NCBI GenBank assembly: GCA_963550135.1
Contig: CAUVBP010000008.1
Coordinates: 1-48,579 of the forward strand
Length of the DNA: 48,579 bases
Direction: 5' to 3'
From: Saccharimonas sp963550135
GTDB lineage: Bacteria > Patescibacteriota > Saccharimonadia > Saccharimonadales > Saccharimonadaceae
The notes beneath the pieces were generated by a model. The model saw only the letters and a list, made by a program, of their open reading frames with translations, was not told the origin of the DNA and did not search any database. Position 1 is the stretch's first letter. Each line of letters opens with the position of its first letter. Of the stretch, positions 43,515 to 48,579 are shown piece by piece. A program made the position numbers and the translations under genes.

Positions 43515-44319
43515 TATTGATATTATCGTACCGTATTGGGGTGAGTTTTCATTGCTGAAGCAAACTGTTGATTCAGTGCTAGCACAAACCAGCAAAGCCT
43601 GGCATTTAACTATTCTTGACGATCATTATCCAGATAAAACCGCCTATAATCATTACAAAAAATTAAACGATAAACGTATCACGTATATCAGACACCGTAA
43701 AAATATCGGCATCACCGCCAATTTTAATTACGCTATTCAACACGCAAGCGCACCGTATTGTATGATCGTCGGCTGCGACGATAAACTATTACCTAGCTGC
43801 GTTGATACTGCGCTAAAAAACATTGGTGAAGCAGATTTTTATCAGCCTCGCGTACAGATAATCGACGACAAAAGTAACGTATATCTACCGCTTGTCGATA
43901 AAGTGAAAAGAATGCTGCAGCCTAAAAAATCCGGTATACTATCTGGCGAAAAACTTGCTGCGTCGCTTTGCCACGGTAATTGGCTTTACTTTCCATCCAT
44001 CACTTGGAAAACCGACACCCTCAAACGATATTCATTTGATACAAAGTATAAAATCCTTGAAGACGTCATCGTCGAATTAACTATGATTATTGATGGCGCT
44101 TCGCTTTATTTTGACACAACAGAAACTTTTCAATACCGCCGTTTTGCCGAGTCGTTATCCAGCAAGGAAAAAGGTAAAAATGGTATCCGATTCAAGGAAG
44201 AGAAAGAAGTCTACGATAATTTTTCCGATAGGTTTAATGAGATTGGCTGGAAAAGAGCCGCACGAGCAGCAAAACTTCGCGTGACATCACGCATTCATAG
44301 TTTCTTGTCGCGGTTTTAA
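43504..44319 (+). CDS. GT2 glycosyltransferase
   Basis: This 271-residue protein has a GT-A core: IIVPYWGEFSLLKQTVDSVL, then TILDDHYPD, IGITANFNYAI and IVGCDDKLLP, where CDD gives the DxD-like metal site. It probably adds one sugar of the repeat unit. The ATG at 43504 lies inside the end of the previous gene (11-base overlap). Confidence 0.85.
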   Translation: MKNSIDIIVPYWGEFSLLKQTVDSVLAQTSKAWHLTILDDHYPDKTAYNHYKKLNDKRITYIRHRKNIGITANFNYAIQHASAPYCMIVGCDDKLLPSCVDTALKNIGEADFYQPRVQIIDDKSNVYLPLVDKVKRMLQPKKSGILSGEKLAASLCHGNWLYFPSITWKTDTLKRYSFDTKYKILEDVIVELTMIIDGASLYFDTTETFQYRRFAESLSSKEKGKNGIRFKEEKEVYDNFSDRFNEIGWKRAARAAKLRVTSRIHSFLSRF

Positions 44320-44346
44320 TGCTTATCCTATAACTTAATTAATTTA

Positions 44347-45330
44347 CTATTTTGTCTTTGCAAACTTACGATTAACCGCCCACGCATACAGATTGACGAT
44401 TATCGATTGCGGCAATAGGTCATACAGTCGCCAGTTTATGTCCTTCTTGGCTACTGGCATTTTAGCGTTTTTCCAGGGCGTTAGTTTCAAATATTTACGC
44501 CACAAAAAACCAACTGGATTATCGTTACCCTGCTGCCACGGCCGACCGTTCACACCAAACTGCGAATGAATGATCTTCGGCGTGTAGTAACTCTCCATGA
44601 TTTCATCGTAACTATAAAAACTCTCTGGCAAGAAACCATTGGCCTTAATATATTTTTTAATGTCATAGCCATAGAAAACGGTCGAGAAATTATATTCCAC
44701 ACCGACTTTCTTGATCTTGCCTTTGAAAAACACGTTGCATAAATCTTGGTCAGCCACCTCGTAGCGATTGTGCCGCAAATGCTCGCGCATCTTGGCATCA
44801 ATCTTGTCTTTCATCCATTTTTTGTGATTGATAAGCATAACCCCACAATTAAAGTAACCGTCGGTTGGTTTCAAACCAATGACATCCTTGTGCGCGTTTA
44901 CCATGGTAGCGTCGTACGACAGCGCCATCACATTACCCTCGAAATCAAGCTCCAAAAGACCATCAAGCGCACCACTAATCACCGTGTGCGGGTTAATGTA
45001 CAAAATTCGGTCCGTTTTAATATCAAGCTTGGCAAACGCCAGCATCTTATACCATGTGATATATAATCCCTTCCAAGCCTTAACGCCAATCTCTTTCAAT
45101 TCGTCAGGATAACTTGACACGTCAACGAAAGTAATTGTCGCGTTCTTATAATTTCCAACCATTTTGTTGAATTTGTTGATGCTATCTTTTTTGAGTTGAT
45201 GTCCGAGGTAAAAAATATTAATCTGTTTTAAATGTTTATTGTTTTCCAAAAGCGACACAATGGAAATTGCACTGACTACTGCATAGTTGTCGTCACTCTG
45301 ATATAAAACGTTTAAAATTCCTTTGTTCAT
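44347..45330 (-). CDS. GT8-like glycosyltransferase with an altered DxD motif
   Basis: This 327-residue protein aligns with GT8 (LgtC/glycogenin-like): the N-terminal LNVLYQSDDNYA, the central RILYINPHTVISGAL, then YFNCGVMLINHKKW and IIHSQFGVNGRPWQQ. In GT8 the central segment normally carries D-x-D, which binds Mn2+ and the nucleotide sugar; here it is N-P-H. The His of the C-terminal HxxGxxKPW-type motif remains. It may have lost activity or changed metal use. It starts eight bases after the reductase gene with AGGA upstream. Confidence 0.8.
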   Translation of the reverse strand: MNKGILNVLYQSDDNYAVVSAISIVSLLENNKHLKQINIFYLGHQLKKDSINKFNKMVGNYKNATITFVDVSSYPDELKEIGVKAWKGLYITWYKMLAFAKLDIKTDRILYINPHTVISGALDGLLELDFEGNVMALSYDATMVNAHKDVIGLKPTDGYFNCGVMLINHKKWMKDKIDAKMREHLRHNRYEVADQDLCNVFFKGKIKKVGVEYNFSTVFYGYDIKKYIKANGFLPESFYSYDEIMESYYTPKIIHSQFGVNGRPWQQGNDNPVGFLWRKYLKLTPWKNAKMPVAKKDINWRLYDLLPQSIIVNLYAWAVNRKFAKTK

Positions 45331-45338
45331 AATAAATC

Positions 45339-46196
45339 CTACTTGTTCGTTGACAATTGCTTAACATATTCTTTCAGCATTTCGGTGTAATCGCTTGGTA
45401 CAAAACCCGTTTGGCGTAACTTCGACAAATCCATATCGCTGTTGAGCGGCCGCGGCGCAAAGCCTGGTTTACTAGCGGCATACTCCTCGGTAGAAATCGG
45501 CTGTACGCGACTGCGATCATATCCGGCATATTCAAACACGTCAGCGGCAATTTCGTACCACGACTTCACTGGACCTTCGTTGGTTACGTTATATAGTCCA
45601 TATGCAACTTTATTATCTAAGAAGAATTTAGTAGCTCGAGCAATCTCTGACGCAAAAGTCAGCCGACCAAACTGATCATTGACGACTTTTGGATTGATGC
45701 GCATATCCGCCAAGTTTTTCATGGTTTTTGGCATATTGTGACCATCGCCAACGACCCAAGATACCCGCATGATATAGTGTTTTGGCACCAAGCTAACCGC
45801 CAGATCACCAGCGGCCTTACTTTCTCCATAAACCAACAGAGGCGCAACTACTTCATCGTCTTTATGATTTTTCTGGCGACCATCCCAGACATAATCTGAC
45901 GAATAGTGAACAAGGGTCTTATTTTGCTCAATGGCAACCTTAGCTAGGTTGCGCGGACCATAAGCATTAGCTAGCCAAGTCTTGGCGCGCAATTCTGGAG
46001 TTTCAGAACCATCAGCATTAACCAAAGCTGCTGCATTGATGATAACGTCATATTTTGACCAGTCAAATACCTTTATTTGTTCCTCATCGGCTATATCCAA
46101 CTCTTCTCGTGATAAAGCCTTGGCGTCTGGAAACATGGCACACAACGCCTTGCCTAATTGCCCACCTGCTCCCAAAATTACATATTTTTTACTCAT
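45339..46196 (-). CDS. Second RmlD-like sugar nucleotide reductase
   Basis: This 285-residue protein is a paralogue of the rfbD product: LGAGGQLGKALCAMFPDA, YSSDYVWDG, YGESK and RVSWVVGDGHNM. It may make a different deoxysugar, or act as a second RmlD in a rhamnose pathway with a specialised role. It overlaps the flippase gene by ATGA and has GGGGA upstream. Confidence 0.85.
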   Translation of the reverse strand: MSKKYVILGAGGQLGKALCAMFPDAKALSREELDIADEEQIKVFDWSKYDVIINAAALVNADGSETPELRAKTWLANAYGPRNLAKVAIEQNKTLVHYSSDYVWDGRQKNHKDDEVVAPLLVYGESKAAGDLAVSLVPKHYIMRVSWVVGDGHNMPKTMKNLADMRINPKVVNDQFGRLTFASEIARATKFFLDNKVAYGLYNVTNEGPVKSWYEIAADVFEYAGYDRSRVQPISTEEYAASKPGFAPRPLNSDMDLSKLRQTGFVPSDYTEMLKEYVKQLSTNK

Positions 46197-47449
46197 AATT
46201 CCCCTTTATCTTTGTCAATTATTATAGCATCTTTTAGCGACCGCTTGTAGATGACCAACAGAAGTGCTACTTGCAAAAAGCTGATCATCATGAAAACCAG
46301 CACGCTACCCAACATCGCCAACCGCTCAATCAGACACATAGACACTACTACCGCCAAAATATCCGTGAGTAACAGTGTGTAAAATTGCCCCTTAAATCGA
46401 CGCATAATTATCAGCAAATTAACATAAATCGACACAAAAGCGTTCGCCGCCGCGCCAATAACCATAATTGTCAAATCAAGGCGGAAATTATTGATATTGA
46501 TACCAAAAATAATATTGAGTATCCAAACACCAATCAAATAACTCAAAATAACTGAGAGCACGCCTATCCCAAAGGTTATTTGAGTAATCTTACCGACGAT
46601 TCGCGCGAACTCCTTCAGTCTTCCTTTTGCTAATAATTCAGACAAATTGACGACATTCGGCTGAATAATAAACGATATGAAGAGTCCAAGGAGCGTAATT
46701 GGCATTGCCATAATTCCAAAATAACCAATTTGATCAGGATGGGACTTGTCCAAAAAATACCGCGGGATATTGAGTGAAAACATCGTCAAAAACACCACAA
46801 CAAATACCGCTGAAGTACGTTTCATGATTACGACAGCCTGACCGGCGTATTCTTTGATGAACTTTTTATTCATAGCAATAGTCTCAACACGTCGCACCCA
46901 TAACACATCATACAGAAAGATAATGAGCGCATTGACTAGCAATATCGCCAATGTGCCATACATGACATTTTTAGTTACAATATCAACCACTATAAATACC
47001 CCAAAACCAAGAATCGCTTTCATGGTTAGTGAGATGCCAGCGATGTACAATTTACGATGGATTTGCAAAACACCATACAACGAATCGGCAATTGATTCTA
47101 AAATTTTAAAGGCTACCAAAATCATAATCAAGCCCGTTTTAGTAGCGTTATATCCATTCAATACACAAAACACCACTGCAGAAACTGCCACAATAAGCGA
47201 TGCAGCGAAACGCACAGCGACATAGCCGCCGCTGCAAAATTCCCGCTTGACATCAGATGCCTGATAAGTCCGTCCGCCCCATAAAGATATCGCCCAAAAC
47301 ACCACCGAAAGCGACAACGCAAACGAAAATAACCCAGAATCCTCGATGCCATTCAACCGTGTAATAACAATCAATAATACTGGTGAAATTGCACTCTGCA
47401 ACAGTGAACCTAACGAGTTCCAGATGTAGTCCTTTTTCTGCGATTGCAT
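46193..47449 (-). CDS. Wzx-type polysaccharide flippase
   Basis: This 418-residue protein has about 12 hydrophobic helices and matches the MATE/MVF-like polysaccharide transporter family (RfbX). The N-terminal part reads KDYIWNSLGSLLQSAISPVLL, as in Wzx. It would flip undecaprenyl-linked repeat units to the outer face. It is transcribed first in a set with the RmlD-like and GT8-like genes. Confidence 0.85.
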   Translation of the reverse strand: MQSQKKDYIWNSLGSLLQSAISPVLLIVITRLNGIEDSGLFSFALSLSVVFWAISLWGGRTYQASDVKREFCSGGYVAVRFAASLIVAVSAVVFCVLNGYNATKTGLIMILVAFKILESIADSLYGVLQIHRKLYIAGISLTMKAILGFGVFIVVDIVTKNVMYGTLAILLVNALIIFLYDVLWVRRVETIAMNKKFIKEYAGQAVVIMKRTSAVFVVVFLTMFSLNIPRYFLDKSHPDQIGYFGIMAMPITLLGLFISFIIQPNVVNLSELLAKGRLKEFARIVGKITQITFGIGVLSVILSYLIGVWILNIIFGININNFRLDLTIMVIGAAANAFVSIYVNLLIIMRRFKGQFYTLLLTDILAVVVSMCLIERLAMLGSVLVFMMISFLQVALLLVIYKRSLKDAIIIDKDKGEL

Positions 47450-47455
47450 ATCATT

Positions 47456-47464
47456 AGTATAGCA
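47456..47464 (-). promoter_or_regulatory. Extended -10 promoter of the flippase gene, leaderless
   Basis: TGC plus TATACT (47461-47456), six bases (AATGAT) and the ATG at 47449. Confidence 0.6.
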
Positions 47465-47467
47465 AGT

Positions 47468-47496
47468 TTGCTCAATAAACTACTCTACTTTATAAT
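47468..47496 (+). promoter_or_regulatory. Promoter of the DUF2142 gene
   Basis: TTGCTC (47468-47473), a 17-base spacer and TATAAT (47491-47496), about 11 bases before the ATG at 47508, so a very short leader. Confidence 0.6.
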
Positions 47497-47507
47497 TTGC
47501 TTAGTAT

Positions 47508-48579
47508 ATGAAAAAATATTGGTCTCGCTTTCTGTCGTTTATTAAAAAGCCTGAAAACGTCTTTATATCTTTATCATTGTTTTTTGGGGTGTTGTCGGCA
47601 GCCACCGTACCTCTGCTGTCAGTCAATGACGAAGGCGTGCATTATATGCGGGCCTATGGATTGTCCCAAGGAAAAATTGAATCAGGAGTTTCCTGTACCT
47701 TACCTAAAGAAGTGGTATTAAAAGCAAAAGAAGCAGATGTAAATAATTTCGTAACTAACTATAAGAAAACTATAAATCGCAGCGATACAGAGACAGGGAA
47801 ATGCAGCAGCGCAACTGGCTATCCTCCAATTATGCATCTACCGCAGACAATCGGTATCATTTTGGCAAATCTCATACACGGTTCACTTGGGATAACTATT
47901 ATATTCGGAAGATTGTCCAACCTAATATTTTATTCATTTGCTCTTTATTTCATCATAAAATGGGTACGCGTTGGCAAATGGGCATTCGTAGCAACCGGCC
48001 TATTTCCGCTAATGATACATTTGGCAGCGTCGCTTTCCGGAGACAGTATGACAAATATCGCAATTTTTACCGCTATTGCTGCTACGCTAAATCTCTTTAG
48101 TCAAAAAAGCTCATTAACTCGACAGCAGCAGTTGCTTATTATTGCTGTAGCCTGCTTGTTAATTCTCACAAAGTCGGTAACAATACTCTTATTATCACCA
48201 GTTATTTTCTTGCCAAAGCGCCTCTTCGTTTCAGATAAAAAATCAAAAATATCTTTTATTCCGCAAAAATGGTTGGTTCTCTCAGTAGCAGCAATATTAT
48301 CAGGTCTTTGTTTAACAGCGTGGCTTCATGTATACACACAACCCCTACTCACCACTGGCGCACCGCATAATCCGCTTCATAGTAATCCGCTAAAATTTAT
48401 CCAGATATTATTTAATACTTACCTAAACCCAAACCTGCCCGTATCCGACGATATCCTGAGGGGCGTGATTGGCGCATTTTCTGCTTTTAAATATGGACTG
48501 CCGCTTTTTATATTACTACCATCATTTTCCCTCCTCTTCCTCTCTCTCCTTCATTACAACAAGAAAGACCAGGAATTGT
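47508..48579 (+). CDS. DUF2142-type membrane protein, truncated by the window end
   Basis: I read an open frame from the ATG at 47508 to the end of the window without a stop; at least 357 residues are visible. It has several membrane helices, an early extracytoplasmic VNDEGVHYMRAYGLS motif typical of DUF2142, and a GDSMTN motif near residue 180. DUF2142 proteins are predicted GT-C-like membrane proteins of cell-surface glycan loci. The carboxyl end is not in the window. Confidence 0.8.
   Translation, partial: MKKYWSRFLSFIKKPENVFISLSLFFGVLSAATVPLLSVNDEGVHYMRAYGLSQGKIESGVSCTLPKEVVLKAKEADVNNFVTNYKKTINRSDTETGKCSSATGYPPIMHLPQTIGIILANLIHGSLGITIIFGRLSNLIFYSFALYFIIKWVRVGKWAFVATGLFPLMIHLAASLSGDSMTNIAIFTAIAATLNLFSQKSSLTRQQQLLIIAVACLLILTKSVTILLLSPVIFLPKRLFVSDKKSKISFIPQKWLVLSVAAILSGLCLTAWLHVYTQPLLTTGAPHNPLHSNPLKFIQILFNTYLNPNLPVSDDILRGVIGAFSAFKYGLPLFILLPSFSLLFLSLLHYNKKDQEL

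Noticed and set aside
1..48579. Recoding of TGA as glycine, as in Gracilibacteria
   Set aside because: Several clear genes end with TGA at the family's usual length (for example at 3340, 22750 and 26407).
1..48579. CRISPR array, insertion sequence or rRNA genes
   Set aside because: No regularly spaced repeats, transposase or rRNA-like sequence were seen. The only repeated unit near a gene is the pair at 5219-5249.

Overview
The window looks like a piece of a small-genome, host-associated bacterium of the Candidate Phyla Radiation, most probably a Candidatus Saccharibacteria (TM7) member. This is inferred from gene content and style, not from a marker tree. Genes are dense, have short names of family-level similarity only, and overlap often. 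Many first genes of transcripts appear leaderless: a -10 box is followed by only 6-7 bases and then ATG. Ribonucleotide reduction in the window is anaerobic class III, and there are many cell-wall and surface genes. TGA is used as a normal stop, so the recoded Gracilibacteria/Absconditabacteria are excluded.

Layout. 1-3606: envelope genes (a CHAP-domain wall hydrolase, CorA, a secreted NodB deacetylase) and a DUF167 gene. 3661-17468: a minus-strand accessory island that looks like a defence island. In transcription order it holds RadC, an SNF2/RapA-like helicase, an autoinhibited Fic protein, a 301-aa protein, a four-helix membrane protein, type III Mod, a KilA-N protein, type III Res, two unknown proteins (one membrane-anchored) and an orphan ParA ATPase. 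17517-20266: a secreted cutinase-VWA-PKD protein and a membrane partner behind a short leaderless leader ORF that ends in an intrinsic terminator. 20264-26397: an overlapping operon nrdD-nrdG-flavin reductase-acidic tail-anchored protein, controlled by tandem NrdR boxes. 26407-29164: an APNTG surface protein and a sortase. 29253-29447: a tRNA-Asn gene with its own promoter and terminator. 29450-33051: an O-antigen ligase, a LexA-like winged-helix protein and a serine beta-lactamase-fold hydrolase.

33090 to the end is a surface-polysaccharide locus. It has an undecaprenyl-phosphate sugar transferase, a GT4 glycosyltransferase, GalE, a nucleotidyltransferase, the full dTDP-rhamnose pathway (rfbB, rfbC, rfbD, rfbA), two GT2 enzymes, a small membrane protein, a GT8-like enzyme lacking its metal motif, a second RmlD-like reductase, a Wzx-type flippase and a truncated DUF2142 membrane protein. 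Together these make, polymerise and export a rhamnose-containing glycan. Sortase, deacetylase, CHAP hydrolase and cutinase-VWA proteins would remodel or decorate the surface of a cell that probably lives on another bacterium.

The most notable items are the recurrent leaderless promoter geometry, a gene whose only start at the expected leaderless position is ATA (41517), the leaderless leader-peptide/terminator unit at 20157-20266, the cutinase-VWA-PKD fusion, and the composite type III restriction/Fic/SNF2 island. No gene-free stretch exceeds about 230 bases; the longest (29087-29313) holds a promoter and a terminator.
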